Numbered from the stretch's first letter, positions 32,386-43,099 are shown. The stretch: DNA of 46,692 bases from Desulfobacteraceae bacterium (GCA_003599575.1 QZKV01000097.1:1-46692); one strand, 5' to 3'. Made by a program: numbers and translations. The notes: a model not told the origin generated them from the letters alone.

Positions 32386-34263
32386 CTAATCGAGGCTGCC
32401 TTCGGTTGCCGCGGAGGCTGCTTCGACCGCTTCGTCGGTTTCTTCGGCAGCAGCAAACGGCGTCGGCAAAATGACATCCGGCTTGATGGAGAGGATCAAT
32501 TCATCCAACTCTTTTCCCAGAACAGTCTCTTTCTCCAAAAGCAGGGCCGCCAAGGCGTGCAGTATATCTATCTGCTCGCTCAAGACCGATCGGGCTTTCT
32601 GGTGGGCAAATTTGATCAGGCGAGCTATTTCGGAGTCGATCTTCTGGGCGGTTGCTTCCGAATAGTCGCGGTGCTGGGCGATTTCACGGCCTAGAAAAAC
32701 CTGCTCTTCCCCTTGCGCATAGGACAGCGGTCCGATCTCTTCGCTCATGCCCCATTTGCGGACCATCTGCTGGGCAAGTTCGGTGGCTTGTTTGATATCG
32801 TTGGAGGCGCCGGTGCTGATGCGCTTTAGCACCAGCTCTTCGGCGACCCGCCCCCCGAACGCCACCGCCAGCTCACTCTCGAGTTGGTCCTTGTATTTAA
32901 AATCGCGTTCTTCAGGCAGAAACCAGGTGACCCCGGCCGCCCGGCCGCGGGGGATAATGGTGATCTTGTTCACCGCATCGGTGTTGGGCAGAAAACGGGC
33001 CACCAGGGCGTGGCCGCCTTCGTGATAGGCGGTTGTCTTGCGATCCTCCTCGCGGATCACCTTGGATTTGCGTTCCAGCCCCATGTAGACTTTGTCCTTG
33101 GCATCCTCAAAGTCCGCCATCTCCAGCTTTTCTTTGCCCCTCTTGGCCGCCAGCAAAGCCGCCTCATTGACCAGGTTTTCCAGGTCGGCCCCCGAAAACC
33201 CCGGGGTTCCCTTGGCCAAATTGGTAATAATGACGTCTTTGGCAATGGGCGTTTTCTTCATATGCACGCTCAAGATCTTTTCCCTGCCGCGGATGTCGGG
33301 AAGGCTGACCACCACCTGGCGGTCGAACCGGCCCGGGCGCAGCAAGGCAGGATCGAGAACATCCGGTCGGTTCGTGGCCGAAATCAGGATCACGCCTTCA
33401 TTGGATTCAAAGCCGTCCATTTCCACCAGGAGCTGGTTGAGGGTCTGCTCGCGTTCATCGTGGCCGCCGCCCAGTCCGGCACCGCGGTGGCGTCCCACGG
33501 CATCGATTTCATCGATGAAAATGATGCAGGGCGCATTTTTTTTACCCTGCAAAAAAAGGTCGCGCACCCGCGAAGCGCCCACGCCGACGAACATTTCCAC
33601 AAAATCGGAACCGCTGATGGTGAAAAAAGGTACCCCCGCCTCACCGGCGATGGCCCTGGCCAGCAACGTTTTGCCGGTCCCCGGCGGTCCCATGAGCAGA
33701 ACCCCTTTGGGTATCCGGCCGCCCAGGCGCGTGAACTTTTTGGGATCGCGCAGAAATTCAACAACTTCACTTAGTTCTTCCTTGGCCTCATCAATGCCGG
33801 CAACATCCTGAAAAGTTACTTTTTCCTGTGTATCCGACATGAGCCGCGCGCGGCTTTTTCCGAATGATAAGGCCTTGCCGCCGCCGGATTGCATCTGGCG
33901 CATGAAAAAGATCCATACGCCGATCAACACAAGCATCGGAAACCAGGAAATAAGAATGTTGTACCAAGGCGATTCGGTGGGAGGCTTGGCTTTCAGACGT
34001 ACGTTTTTGGACCTCAGGATCTTGATCAGGTCAGGATCTTGTGGGGTATAGACCTTATACTTGCGACCGGCTGGATCGGTGGCGGTCAATTCCTGGCCTT
34101 GAACGACCGCTTCTTCGATGCGGTTTTGTTCCACCATTGTCAAAAACTCGGAGTACCCCAGGGTCGATTCAGTCATATTTTGGGCGTTGAACATCTTGTA
34201 GAGCATGATCATCATCAAGGTGATCACACACCATAACGCCAGGTTCTTATAAAATGGATTCAA
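32386..34263 (-). CDS. ftsH: ATP-dependent zinc metalloprotease FtsH
   Basis: This membrane-anchored AAA+ protease degrades unfolded membrane proteins and short-lived regulators. Two N-terminal helices (near residues 7-22 and 103-123) flank a periplasmic domain. The AAA domain has Walker A GPPGTGKT (near 198), Walker [10 protein letters not shown] (near 253), the SRH box [20 protein letters not shown] and a pore FVG motif ([10 protein letters not shown]). The protease site is HEGGH (near 421; HExxH with Gly at the third position). The C-terminal tail is acidic and Ala-rich. At 625 aa it is typical. Confidence 0.97.
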   Translation of the reverse strand: MNPFYKNLALWCVITLMMIMLYKMFNAQNMTESTLGYSEFLTMVEQNRIEEAVVQGQELTATDPAGRKYKVYTPQDPDLIKILRSKNVRLKAKPPTESPWYNILISWFPMLVLIGVWIFFMRQMQSGGGKALSFGKSRARLMSDTQEKVTFQDVAGIDEAKEELSEVVEFLRDPKKFTRLGGRIPKGVLLMGPPGTGKTLLARAIAGEAGVPFFTISGSDFVEMFVGVGASRVRDLFLQGKKNAPCIIFIDEIDAVGRHRGAGLGGGHDEREQTLNQLLVEMDGFESNEGVILISATNRPDVLDPALLRPGRFDRQVVVSLPDIRGREKILSVHMKKTPIAKDVIITNLAKGTPGFSGADLENLVNEAALLAAKRGKEKLEMADFEDAKDKVYMGLERKSKVIREEDRKTTAYHEGGHALVARFLPNTDAVNKITIIPRGRAAGVTWFLPEERDFKYKDQLESELAVAFGGRVAEELVLKRISTGASNDIKQATELAQQMVRKWGMSEEIGPLSYAQGEEQVFLGREIAQHRDYSEATAQKIDSEIARLIKFAHQKARSVLSEQIDILHALAALLLEKETVLGKELDELILSIKPDVILPTPFAAAEETDEAVEAASAATEGSLD

Positions 34264-34342
34264 AAAAAACTACCTCCTGAAGTTTCGCACTATGAATAAA
34301 GGCGATGCCTACCATAATGCCCTTTGGTGCTTTACGCAACAT

Positions 34343-35827
34343 TTATCCTGGCTTGCCTGCGCTGCGGGCGCATAATGCTTCGGCTACCACGCGCAACACC
34401 CGGGTGGTTTCGGATGAAATGGCCGCTTCGCTGCCGCGGCGTATTCCTACCACCCAGAGGATGGCGTTTGCGCTGATCAGCAGAGGAATCCATTTCCGGT
34501 GCGCTGGGGAGATCTTGCGATCGATAAACAACTTCTTCACCTTTTGGCGGCCCTGCAGGCCGAAGGGTTGAAAGTGATCGCCCGGTTGAAAATTGCGCAC
34601 GGTCAGCGGAAAATTCAACCGGTCCATGTCCAATAGGATCATATGCTGTTCCGGCACCTGCAATGGACCCGCTTGGATGATGTCCACCGGTGAACACCGC
34701 AGCATGATGTTGGCTTCCGGGATCCGCAACTCCAAAGGATATTGCCCCATTGCGGGAAGCGTGTAATGGAATTTCCCTGCGGATATCTTTTCGCAAGGTC
34801 TGGAATCGGCGCGCTGGAAGCGCAGCAGCGTCCCGGATGTCTCGGCCGCTACATGATACGGCAAGTGCAGGCAACGCCGGTCGGATTTCAACAAGGACAG
34901 CAAGGCGTCGATATGATCCGCGCCGATGCGCCGCAGGTGACCCTGCCATTGCCTGATGGCCGAGCGGATCAAATGCCGCTGGATGGCCTGGGGCGCCGAG
35001 TTGAGTGCTTCCATCCGCAACTCGAGGATATGGGCATCCGATCGGGCGATCACCTGTGCCAACAAGGGCTCCAGGTGCGCGGCAAGCCAGCGGTCCTCTT
35101 CCCAGCACAATGCCGCCGTGCGGTTCAGGGTGCGGACCAGATTGGGATTGAACTCCCGCTCCAACAAAGGGATGAGCTGATGACGGATTCTGTTGCGTTC
35201 AAAGCGCGGATCGAGATTGGAGGCGTCGTGCATGTAATGCAGTCCGTGACGACCGGCGTAGGCCAGGATTTCGGTGCGTCGCGAAGTGATCAGAGGCCGT
35301 ATGATCCTGTTGCCCCGCACCGGGGGGATGCCCGACAGCCCGCGCACGCCGCTGCCCCGCAATAAATTCATCAGCACGGCTTCGGCATTATCGTCGGCAT
35401 GATGGCCCAAAGCGATCTTCGTGTAGCCGTGAATCAGGGCCGTGCGTCTGAAAAACGCATACCGCCAATGGCGCAATTGTTCCTCGATCGAGCCTTTTTG
35501 AGGTGGGCTTTCCAGTTTTTCCGTGTGATAGAAGAGATTGAACTGCCCGGCCTGGGAGCGGACCAGCTTCTCCTCCGCCTCGGCCGCATCCGGACGCAGG
35601 CCATGATCGAGGTGTGCCACGCCCAGGCGGATATCCAGCCGCTCGGCCAGTGTTTGCAGCACATGCAGCAAAACCACCGAATCCGGACCCGCTGAGACAC
35701 CCACCAATACCTTGTCCCCCGCGTGCAGCATGCCATGATGCGCGATCGATTGGACCACTTTTCGGATGAGCGGATCGGCCATCAGTGGTTGGGAACCTGT
35801 ATCGGCAGTGGATCGTGTTCGGGACAT
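34343..35827 (-). CDS. tilS: tRNA(Ile)-lysidine synthase
   Basis: It attaches lysine to C34 of tRNA-Ile2 so it reads AUA. The PP-loop is KVLVGVSAGPDSVVLLHVL (SGGxDS with Ala for the first Gly, which is tolerated in this family). AHLDHGLRPDA, the IALGHHADDNAEAVLMNL box and LIRPLITSRRTEI follow. The C-terminal TilS domain (FQPGDHFQPFGLQGRQKVKKLF) is clear near 440-480. The frame is open from TTG 35869; I take ATG 35827, with ATG 35782 (a start nearer the family norm) as the alternative. The gene is directly upstream of ftsH. Confidence 0.94.
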   Translation of the reverse strand: MSRTRSTADTGSQPLMADPLIRKVVQSIAHHGMLHAGDKVLVGVSAGPDSVVLLHVLQTLAERLDIRLGVAHLDHGLRPDAAEAEEKLVRSQAGQFNLFYHTEKLESPPQKGSIEEQLRHWRYAFFRRTALIHGYTKIALGHHADDNAEAVLMNLLRGSGVRGLSGIPPVRGNRIIRPLITSRRTEILAYAGRHGLHYMHDASNLDPRFERNRIRHQLIPLLEREFNPNLVRTLNRTAALCWEEDRWLAAHLEPLLAQVIARSDAHILELRMEALNSAPQAIQRHLIRSAIRQWQGHLRRIGADHIDALLSLLKSDRRCLHLPYHVAAETSGTLLRFQRADSRPCEKISAGKFHYTLPAMGQYPLELRIPEANIMLRCSPVDIIQAGPLQVPEQHMILLDMDRLNFPLTVRNFQPGDHFQPFGLQGRQKVKKLFIDRKISPAHRKWIPLLISANAILWVVGIRRGSEAAISSETTRVLRVVAEALCARSAGKPG

Positions 35828-35869
35828 GGAGGCACCCGCGATGACCTCTGTTATAGTGTATTTCTTCAA

Positions 35870-36143
35870 CAGCTCCGATCGGTTCTAAGCGAGAGCCCGG
35901 GCAATGTCAATACGACCGGCGGCACTCGTTAAAAGTGAATCCAGGCCTGGGAAGATGAAGTCTAGGAGAAATGATCGGCCGCTCGCGCCTGTTTCCTTGA
36001 ACCATTTTTGCCGCAACACCCCCCTGTTCGATAATGCCATGGTGGTATTCAGCAGGACGGCGTTTTACCTTATTATAATCTCTTATCCGGGATATTCCTT
36101 GCGGGATTGAAATCCGGAATATGCCACCCATCTGCTTTTATCC
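35870..36143. other. Intergenic region between tilS and the SRP RNA promoter
   Basis: No gene is supported here. It should hold the minus-strand promoter of tilS. A TATAAT-like TTATTATAATC near 36070 has no clear -35 partner. Confidence 0.3.
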
Positions 36144-36172
36144 TTGAAAAACGGAAAAGCCATCCCTATAAT
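36144..36172 (+). promoter_or_regulatory. Sigma-70-type promoter of the SRP RNA
   Basis: TTGAAA (36144-36149), a 17-base spacer and a perfect TATAAT (36167-36172) lie 10 bases before the RNA start, an ideal layout for a strongly transcribed stable RNA. Confidence 0.85.
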
Positions 36173-36181
36173 GCCTTCCTT

Positions 36182-36427
36182 GGTTGTGCTAGGTGGGGAG
36201 CTAGCGGTGCCCTATTCCCGAAATCCGCTTTATGCGGGGCTGAATTCCCTTCCGAGGATTACGCCGAAAGCAGTGCAGTCTGCCGACCGGCCGCCGCGCA
36301 ACAAACGGTCGCGAACCTCGTCAGGTCCGGAAGGAAGCAGCGATAAGTGATGCGGTTTGTGTCGCGGATCGATTCCGGTTTATGCGGGCTGACCTGCCCA
36401 GGCCGATTCGAAGAAGGGTGCACAACC
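36182..36427 (+). ncRNA. ffs: Signal recognition particle RNA, large type with Alu domain
   Basis: The apical tetraloop/SRP54-binding hairpin is intact (GTCAGGTCCGGAAGGAAGCAG near 36319-36340). The 5' part carries the Alu-domain core (tgctagg, agctagcggtgccc, then a GCGGGG hairpin), as in Bacillus scRNA. The ends pair: GGTTGTGC at 36182-36189 with GTGCACAACC at the 3' end (36418-36427). The length is about 246 nt, far above the 110-nt small type of many proteobacteria. It delivers ribosomes with signal-anchor proteins to the membrane together with Ffh. Confidence 0.92.
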
Positions 36428-36641
36428 AATCTTCCCTCCATTCTCGATTAATTATCCACGAAACAGCTTTTGAAAAACAAGCGCAGGGAAAACTCCCATC
36501 AAGCGCATGTGAGCAGCGGGGCGAAGTTTTCAGGCATGCTGATGATTTCCGGAGGTGTCTCAACCCCGGACGCCCGTGTTGCCGTGTCTTAAGGGATCCT
36601 CCGGGCCTATTTTGGCTTGGGTCGGGGCCTGGACCGGCGCC
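36428..36641. other. Intergenic stretch between SRP RNA and the grpE promoter
   Basis: No gene is supported. Together with the promoter region it makes 335 bases between the SRP RNA and grpE. A T-poor region with no clear terminator follows the SRP RNA. Confidence 0.3.
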
Positions 36642-36669
36642 TTGACATCCTTTTAACCCGTCTTATGTT
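36642..36669 (+). promoter_or_regulatory. Promoter candidate of grpE-dnaK
   Basis: TTGACA (36642-36647), a 16-base spacer and TATGTT (36664-36669) form a sigma-70-type site about 94 bases before grpE. No CCCCAT-type sigma-32 -10 element and no CIRCE inverted repeat is visible, so heat-shock control must come from another element, if present. Confidence 0.6.
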
Positions 36670-36762
36670 TTTGGAAACTTGAAGTTGTATGAATTCTAAG
36701 GATTTCAATAGAATACGGCTTTCTCGGAGGGGCGGCCTGGACTAAGGAGGAGTATTGGGGGC

Positions 36763-37407
36763 ATGGTTAAAAGAGATGATTTCGAGCACAACACCGAGTT
36801 GGAACCGAATGAAAACGGCGAATCCGGCGAAGAAAGCGAATGCATCGAGTGCCGGTCTGAGAGCAGCCCGGCGGAGGAGCCCCTCCCGTTTGAGGAAGTG
36901 ATTGCACAGCTATCCGCGGCCGAGAAACAGGCTCAAGACAACTACGAACGCCTTTTGCGCGTTTCCGCCGAATTTGAGAACTACAAAAAAAGAACCGCCC
37001 GCGAGATGCAGGATGTGATGAAGTATGCCAACGAAAAAATCGCCAGGGAAATGCTGACGGTGGTAGATAATCTGGAGCGTGCCATCGCATCCGCTTCAGA
37101 AAGATGCACATCGGATGACCCACTGGTGCAGGGCGTCGAAATTACCCTCAGCGAGACGCTCAAGTTGCTGGAGAAACATCACGTATTTCCCATCCAAGCC
37201 CTGGGTCAACCATTTGACCCCAATTTTCATCAAGCCATGATGCAGGAAGAGGTGGGGGATCAACCGCAGAATACGGTGGTCAGGGAATTGCAGAAGGGCT
37301 ACATGATCCACGACAGGTTGCTCAGGCCTTCTCTGGTGGCCGTTTCAAAATCGGGCGGCACCAAAAAGGAAAATAATGGAGAAAACGCATCATCCGAAAA
37401 CGGATAA
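36763..37407 (+). CDS. grpE: Nucleotide exchange factor GrpE
   Basis: GrpE drives ADP release from DnaK. It has an acidic disordered N-terminus (about 45 aa), a long dimerising coiled coil (LSAAEKQAQDNYERLLRVSA, then AEFENYKKRTARE) and the C-terminal beta-wing GQPFDPNFHQAMMQEE followed by VVRELQKGYMIHDRLLRPSL, all family-typical. At 214 aa it is normal. An aaggagg SD lies upstream of ATG 36763. dnaK follows 30 bases downstream, in the usual order; dnaJ is not in the window. Confidence 0.96.
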   Translation: MVKRDDFEHNTELEPNENGESGEESECIECRSESSPAEEPLPFEEVIAQLSAAEKQAQDNYERLLRVSAEFENYKKRTAREMQDVMKYANEKIAREMLTVVDNLERAIASASERCTSDDPLVQGVEITLSETLKLLEKHHVFPIQALGQPFDPNFHQAMMQEEVGDQPQNTVVRELQKGYMIHDRLLRPSLVAVSKSGGTKKENNGENASSENG

Positions 37408-37437
37408 TTGAATAAGGATAAAGGAGGAGAAGAGCAA

Positions 37438-39363
37438 ATGGCAAAGATTATTGGAATTGACCTGGGGACCACCAACTCGTGCGTTGCGATCATGGAAGGC
37501 AGTGATTCTAAAGTCATCACCAACCCCGATGGCGGGCGCACAACCCCCTCGATCGTAGCAATTTCAGAAAGCGGTGAGCGATTGGTCGGTCAGATTGCAA
37601 AGCGTCAGGCCATTACCAATCCGGAGAACACCGTTTCTGGTGTTAAACGTTTGATTGGTCGAAAATTCGAGTCCCCGGAAGTCCAACACGACATCAAGAT
37701 CCTGCCCTATAAAATCAAACGCGCTGATAATGGTGATGTGCGCATTGATTTGCGGGGAAAGCTCTACAGCCCGGCGGAGATCTCCTCTTTCATTCTTTCT
37801 TACATAAAGAAATATGCCGAAGATTATCTGGGAGAAAAAGTAACCGATGCCGTGATCACGGTGCCGGCCTACTTCAACGACAGCCAGCGTCAGGCCACCA
37901 AGGATGCAGGCAAGATCGCGGGCTTGAACGTGCTGCGTATTATCAATGAGCCGACCGCCGCATCCTTGGCCTACGGGCTGGATAGACGGCGTGAAGAAAA
38001 AATCGCCGTGTTCGACCTGGGCGGTGGAACCTTCGATATCTCGGTGCTGGAAATCGGTGAAGGCGTTTTCGAAGTAAAAGCCACCAATGGTGACACGCAC
38101 TTGGGGGGCGAAGATTTCGACAACAGAGTGATCGACTACCTTGCCAACGAGTTCAAAAGAGAGCAGGGGATCGACCTTCGCAACGACAAGATGGCTCTGC
38201 AGCGTCTCAAAGAGGCGGCTGAAAAAGCCAAAATGGAGCTTTCCACCTCCATGGAAACCGATGTCAATCTGCCGTTCATCACGGCCGATGCCAGCGGTCC
38301 CAAGCATCTGAACATGAAAATCACGCGGGCTAAGCTGGAATCCCTGGTGGCCGATCTGCTCGACAAGCTGGAGGGGCCGTGCCGCACGGCTTTGAAGGAT
38401 GCCGGGTTGAAAGCCTCCGATGTGAATGAAGTCATTCTGGTCGGCGGTATGACCCGTATGCCGGCGGTGCAGGATCGCGTCCGCAAACTTTTCGGCAAAG
38501 AACCGAACAGGAGTGTCAATCCGGATGAGGTGGTGGCACTGGGGGCTGCAATTCAAGGCGGCGTGCTCAGAGGGGATGTAAAGGATGTGCTGTTGCTGGA
38601 CGTCACGCCTCTTTCCCTGGGCATAGAAACTCTGGGCGGCGTGATGACCCGGTTGATCGAAAAAAATACTACCATACCGACGCGCAAGAGCCAGATTTTC
38701 TCCACAGCGGCCGACAATCAGCCGGCCGTGTCGATTCACGTTCTACAGGGCGAGCGCGAAATGGCCGCCAACAATAAGACCTTGGGCCGTTTTGAATTGG
38801 TCGGCATCCCCCCGGCACCGCGGGGTGTGCCCCAGATCGAAGTCACTTTCGATATTGATGCCAACGGAATCGTCAACGTCTCGGCCAAAGATCTGGCGAC
38901 CAACAAGGAGCAATCCATAAAAATTACGGCTTCCAGCGGTATGAGCAAGGAAGATATCCAACAGGCGGTCAGAGATGCCGAATTGCATGCCGAAGAAGAT
39001 CGCAAGAAAAAAGAACTGGTGGAAGCCCGCAACAATGCGGACAGCCTGATCTATTCGACCGAAAAGTCACTTAAGGATCTGGGGGACAAAGTCGATGCCG
39101 CCACGCGCAGCAAAGTGGAAGAGGCTGCAGCCGCTTTGAAAAAGGCCGCAGAGGGAGACAATGTGGCGGAGATCAAGCGCCTGAGCGACGAGCTGACCCA
39201 AACCTCCCATAAGCTCGCCGAAGCGATTTATAAACAGTCGGCGCAAAGCGAGCAGGCCGAAGCCGGAGCCGAGGCGGGCGGCAAGGCCGAAACCGGTCAG
39301 GGCGGACAGGATGAAGACGTGGTCGACGCCGACTTTGAGGAAGTAAAAGGCGACAAGAAATAG
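37438..39363 (+). CDS. dnaK: Molecular chaperone DnaK (Hsp70)
   Basis: The Hsp70 ATPase domain starts [15 protein letters not shown], with [31 protein letters not shown] and [15 protein letters not shown], plus [14 protein letters not shown] near 345. The substrate domain and helical lid follow, ending in an acidic Gly/Ala-rich tail ([17 protein letters not shown]). The start is ATG 37438 with the SD aaaggagg; the frame extends upstream without support. At 641 aa it is standard. A strong terminator closes the operon 27 bases after the stop. Confidence 0.98.
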   Translation: MAKIIGIDLGTTNSCVAIMEGSDSKVITNPDGGRTTPSIVAISESGERLVGQIAKRQAITNPENTVSGVKRLIGRKFESPEVQHDIKILPYKIKRADNGDVRIDLRGKLYSPAEISSFILSYIKKYAEDYLGEKVTDAVITVPAYFNDSQRQATKDAGKIAGLNVLRIINEPTAASLAYGLDRRREEKIAVFDLGGGTFDISVLEIGEGVFEVKATNGDTHLGGEDFDNRVIDYLANEFKREQGIDLRNDKMALQRLKEAAEKAKMELSTSMETDVNLPFITADASGPKHLNMKITRAKLESLVADLLDKLEGPCRTALKDAGLKASDVNEVILVGGMTRMPAVQDRVRKLFGKEPNRSVNPDEVVALGAAIQGGVLRGDVKDVLLLDVTPLSLGIETLGGVMTRLIEKNTTIPTRKSQIFSTAADNQPAVSIHVLQGEREMAANNKTLGRFELVGIPPAPRGVPQIEVTFDIDANGIVNVSAKDLATNKEQSIKITASSGMSKEDIQQAVRDAELHAEEDRKKKELVEARNNADSLIYSTEKSLKDLGDKVDAATRSKVEEAAAALKKAAEGDNVAEIKRLSDELTQTSHKLAEAIYKQSAQSEQAEAGAEAGGKAETGQGGQDEDVVDADFEEVKGDKK

Positions 39364-39390
39364 TTCGTCCGAAATACCGAAATACAAATT

Positions 39391-39422
39391 CCGCCGCGAA
39401 ATCCTCGCGGCGGGATTTTTTT
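39391..39422 (+). terminator. Rho-independent terminator of grpE-dnaK
   Basis: CCGCCGCGA (39391-39399), loop AATCC and TCGCGGCGG (39405-39413), then a T7 tract: a 9-bp GC stem. The next gene (39499) is convergent. Confidence 0.93.
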
Positions 39423-39498
39423 GGGGATATCCATCGGCTGTTTGCACGGCCTTATCAGAATTGATGCGGTGCTAAGAAGTGGGTTTTTTGCCGCCATC

Positions 39499-41076
39499 CT
39501 ATTTGATCTGAAAACTTTCTCTGGAACCAGCGTATTTTATGCGCAGCTTGGGTTTTTCGATTTTGCCGGTCGGATTGCGGGGAACCTCATCGAAGAAGAT
39601 CTTTCTCGGGCGTTTGTAGCGCGGCAGAGAATCGCAAAACCGGATGATCTCTTCCTTGTCGAGCGTGTGGCCGGGTTTGATCTTGATAATGGCCGTCGCG
39701 ATCTCACCCAGCCGCAAGCTGGGCAAGCCGATGACGGCCACATCCTGAATTTTGGGATGGTGCTGAAGGAAATCTTCGATCTCGACGGGATAGACATTTT
39801 CACCACCCGTTATGATCACATCCTTTTTGCGATCGATTAACCAGATAAATCCATTGGTATCCAGGCGCGCGATATCCCCGGTCAACAACCAGCCGTCCCG
39901 GATGGCCTGGGATGTGGCCTGCGCATTACGGTAATAGCATTTCATTACGCCCGGTCCCTTCACGATCAGCTCGCCGGGCATTCCCGCCGGGACAGGATTG
40001 AATTGATCGTCGACGATATTGAATTCCCAGTCGAAACCGGGCTTCCCGATGGCCCCCACCTTGTGAATGTTCTCAATACCCAGATGAATGCATCCCGGGC
40101 CGGTGGCTTCGGTCAACCCGTAATTGGTATCATACTGGTGATGGGGAAAGATTTTCAGCCATTCCTTGATCAGGCTCGGCGGGACCGGTTGGGCGCCGAT
40201 ATGCATCAGGCGCCACTGGTCGAGCTTGTAGTCGCGCAGCTTCAGATCGCCGCTTTCAATGGCGAAAAGGATATCCATAGCCCAGGGGACCAGCAGCCAC
40301 ACCACCGTGACCTGCTCTTGTGAAACGGTCTCCAGGATCCAATGCGGCTCAATGCCTTTCAGAATGACGGCCTTGGCGCCGACGATAAAATTGCCGAACC
40401 AGTGCATCTTGGCCCCGGTATGGTAAAGCGGTGGTATGCACAGGAAATTGTCATCATGGCTCTGACGGTGGTGGTGGTTTTCGATGATGCAGGCGGCCTC
40501 AAGATTGCGATGGGTCAGCAAGGCGCCCTTGGGTGTGCCGGTCGTACCCGACGTAAAATAGAGCGCCGCATCCCCCGAAAGGTCCAGGTTGACCTCTGAG
40601 GCATGAAACGGTTGTTCCCGGATCAGTTTTTCGTATCCATGCGCATATGCGGGTCGCACATCATCCGGGCCGACAAAGATATAGAGCCGAACGGTTCGAT
40701 CCAGGCGTGGTTTGATTTCGTTGACGCGATCGATGAATTCCGGACCGAAAATGAACGCCTTGGCTTCCGCCAAAGTCGAACAGTTTTCAATGGTTGCAGC
40801 CACAAAGCGGAAATTCAGGGGCACGGCCATGGCGCCGCAACGCAGGATGCCGAAGTAAATCGGCAGCCATTCAAGGCAGTTGGTCAGCAACTGAACCACA
40901 CGGTCGCCAGGCAGGATGCCATTGGCCATCAGCGCCCGAGCGACTTGATTGGCTTGCCGGTCGAAGGCCTGCCAGGTGAGCGTGGTACGTTTCCCGTGCG
41001 CCGGGTCGCGTTCGATCAGCGCAATTTCATCGGCGTACATGCGCGCATTGCGCGCCAGGATTTCGGTAATCAGCAT
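39499..41076 (-). CDS. AMP-dependent acyl-CoA synthetase/ligase
   Basis: This ANL-superfamily enzyme activates a carboxylic acid to the acyl-AMP and then the CoA thioester. Motifs are the P-loop TSGTTGTPKG (near 176), the YGLTEATG box (near 320), the GWLLTGDIARLD Asp (near 398), the RKKDVIITGGENVYP hinge (near 415) and the catalytic Lys in NPTGKIEKPKLR (near 508). Fatty or aromatic acids are likely substrates in a sulfate reducer. ATG 41076 is chosen because gaggagag precedes it; a longer open frame exists without support. The gene stands alone, convergent with dnaK. Confidence 0.92.
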   Translation of the reverse strand: MLITEILARNARMYADEIALIERDPAHGKRTTLTWQAFDRQANQVARALMANGILPGDRVVQLLTNCLEWLPIYFGILRCGAMAVPLNFRFVAATIENCSTLAEAKAFIFGPEFIDRVNEIKPRLDRTVRLYIFVGPDDVRPAYAHGYEKLIREQPFHASEVNLDLSGDAALYFTSGTTGTPKGALLTHRNLEAACIIENHHHRQSHDDNFLCIPPLYHTGAKMHWFGNFIVGAKAVILKGIEPHWILETVSQEQVTVVWLLVPWAMDILFAIESGDLKLRDYKLDQWRLMHIGAQPVPPSLIKEWLKIFPHHQYDTNYGLTEATGPGCIHLGIENIHKVGAIGKPGFDWEFNIVDDQFNPVPAGMPGELIVKGPGVMKCYYRNAQATSQAIRDGWLLTGDIARLDTNGFIWLIDRKKDVIITGGENVYPVEIEDFLQHHPKIQDVAVIGLPSLRLGEIATAIIKIKPGHTLDKEEIIRFCDSLPRYKRPRKIFFDEVPRNPTGKIEKPKLRIKYAGSRESFQIK

Positions 41077-41482
41077 GGACTCTCCTCGTCGGCATGAGCA
41101 GGCAGCGATCGTCGGCCCGGCCATAACAGAGGCGCTGAAATTAATCAAGCCGGGGCAACGGGCAACGCGCCGGCCGGCCGAACGGAATTATATCTTGAAT
41201 GTAGGTTTTTTTTTAAATAATATACCCTGCGTTTCGTCCGAAGCCGCAACGCGCATTCAAGATGCTGTAGAAACACCCGCAAACCAAGGCAAATCTGCGT
41301 CTAGTGAGGTTCTGCGGCGCCGGCGCAAGTGCAGTGCGTTTGCGCATCGTCCCACAGCCGAAAAGTCGAATGACAGCTTCCGGTACAATTGAGCAAGCTG
41401 ACGATATAGAGAATTGGGTTGGAGCCTATTGCTTTGTCAATGATAGCAGCGAAGAAATGCAGAGGACGAGGGGATTCGAAAA
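41077..41482. other. Intergenic region between divergent acyl-CoA synthetase and serA
   Basis: No gene is supported in these 406 bases. They should hold the two divergent promoters. An AT-rich patch (TTTTTTTTAAATAATATA near 41208) is the only obvious feature. No riboswitch is recognised. Confidence 0.35.
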
Positions 41483-43063
41483 ATGAAAGTACTTGTGAGC
41501 GACAATCTAGGTGAAGTTGGCATTCAGATGTTTAAAGAAGCCCCGGGGATTGATGTGGACGTCAAAACGGGGCTTAAACCGGAAGAACTCAAGGCCATCA
41601 TCGGCGAATATGATGCCTTGGCGATTCGCAGCGCCACCAGGGTGACCGAGGAGTTGCTGGATGCGGCCCCGCGGCTCAAGGTGGTTGGGCGCGCGGGTAT
41701 CGGATTGGACAATGTGGATATTCCGGCCGCCACCAAGCGCGGAGTGGTGGTGATGAATACGCCCACCGGCAACGTGGTGACCACGGCCGAGCACGCCATT
41801 GCCATGATGCTTGCCCTGACCCGCAGAATCCCCGAAGGCACCGTTACCCTCAAGCAGGGGCGCTGGGAGAAAAAGAAGCTTGAAGGCCGCGAGTTGTATA
41901 AAAAAACGCTGGGCGTGGTCGGTTACGGTAAAATCGGCTCCATCGTGGCCGACCGGGGGCGGGGTCTGCGCATGCGCGTGGTGGTATACGATCCGTTCGT
42001 ACCGCCCGAAAAAATAGAAAAAGACGGTTACGAAGCCCTCCCCCTGGAACAACTGTACAAGCAGTCCGATTATATTACGCTGCATGTGCCCAAGATGAAG
42101 AACACCTTCAATTTGATCAACAAAGACGCCTTCGAGTTGATGAAAAACGGGGTCATGCTGATCAACTGCGCCCGGGGAGGAATCATCAATGAGGCCGATC
42201 TGTATGCCGCCATCAAGGCCGGCAAGGTGGCCGGCGCGGCCCTGGATGTGTTTGAGACCGAACCCCCCGGCGAAAATCCGCTGCTGGCATTGGAGCAGGT
42301 GATTTGCACGCCCCACCTGGGGGCATCCACCAAGGAGGCCCAGACCAACGTGGCGGTCATGGTGGCCCAGCAGATCATCGATTATTTGACCACCGGTACG
42401 ATCCTCAACGCGGTCAACGTGCCTTCGGTCACCGGTGAAGATCTCGAAAAAATCGGTCCCTACATCAAACTGGCGGAGCAGCTCGGCTTGCTGCAGGCCC
42501 AGTTGATCAGCGGGGCCCCCAAGGAAGTGGTGGTGGAATACTATGGCGATTTCAAGGGGATCGATTTGGCGCCGGTAACCACGGCCTTGTTAAAGGGCAT
42601 GCTCACCCTCATGGTCAACGATGTGGTCAACTTCGTCAATGCCCACGTCCTGGCCAACCAGAGAGGCATCAAGGTAACAGAAACCACGATCGGCAGCCAT
42701 GAAGAGTATACCTATCTTATTACGGCCAAGGTGAAGACGACCGAGGGTGAAAGCGTGGTGTCCGGGACCATTTTCGGCAGGAAAGACACCCGCGTGGTGC
42801 GCATCAACACTTTCCGCCTGGAAATGATTCCGCTGGGCCATATGGCCCTGATCCACAACCTTGATGTACCCGGTTCGATCGGGGAAATCGGCACCACGCT
42901 CGGCAAACAGGGCATCAATATCGCCCGGATGCAGGTGGGGCAGGAGGAAGGCGGAGAGCGCAATATTATCTTTTTATGCACCGATACGCCGATCCCCAAA
43001 GGCGTGCTCGAACAACTGCGCGCCCTGCGCACCGTGAAATCAGTCATCCCTCTGGAATTTTAA
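41483..43063 (+). CDS. serA: D-3-phosphoglycerate dehydrogenase
   Basis: It oxidises 3-phosphoglycerate to 3-phosphohydroxypyruvate, the first step of serine synthesis. The substrate domain leads to the NAD-binding fold GVVGYGKIGSIVADRGRG (near 147) and the catalytic Arg, Glu and His in the DVFETEPPGENPLL and TPHLGASTKEAQ boxes (near 250-280). A long type I C-terminus has an ASB-like domain (near 320-440) and a final ACT domain (ALIHNLDVPGSIGEIGTTLG) that usually senses serine. At 526 aa it matches the long form. The SD is gaggacgagggg. Confidence 0.96.
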   Translation: MKVLVSDNLGEVGIQMFKEAPGIDVDVKTGLKPEELKAIIGEYDALAIRSATRVTEELLDAAPRLKVVGRAGIGLDNVDIPAATKRGVVVMNTPTGNVVTTAEHAIAMMLALTRRIPEGTVTLKQGRWEKKKLEGRELYKKTLGVVGYGKIGSIVADRGRGLRMRVVVYDPFVPPEKIEKDGYEALPLEQLYKQSDYITLHVPKMKNTFNLINKDAFELMKNGVMLINCARGGIINEADLYAAIKAGKVAGAALDVFETEPPGENPLLALEQVICTPHLGASTKEAQTNVAVMVAQQIIDYLTTGTILNAVNVPSVTGEDLEKIGPYIKLAEQLGLLQAQLISGAPKEVVVEYYGDFKGIDLAPVTTALLKGMLTLMVNDVVNFVNAHVLANQRGIKVTETTIGSHEEYTYLITAKVKTTEGESVVSGTIFGRKDTRVVRINTFRLEMIPLGHMALIHNLDVPGSIGEIGTTLGKQGINIARMQVGQEEGGERNIIFLCTDTPIPKGVLEQLRALRTVKSVIPLEF

Positions 43064-43070
43064 AGTGCCC

Positions 43071-43099
43071 GGCCGCCGTTGCATACCGCAACGGCGGCC
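43071..43099. terminator. Terminator-like hairpin after serA
   Basis: GGCCGCCGTTGC (43071-43082), loop ATACC and GCAACGGCGGCC (43088-43099): a perfect 12-bp stem 8 bases after the stop. The following bases (ctactttg) are not a clean T tract, so it may block decay or work on the other strand. Confidence 0.65.

Noticed and set aside
37564..38739. 391-codon open frame antisense to dnaK
   Set aside because: Shadow of the GC-biased dnaK codons; no start signals or domain, and dnaK is unmistakable.
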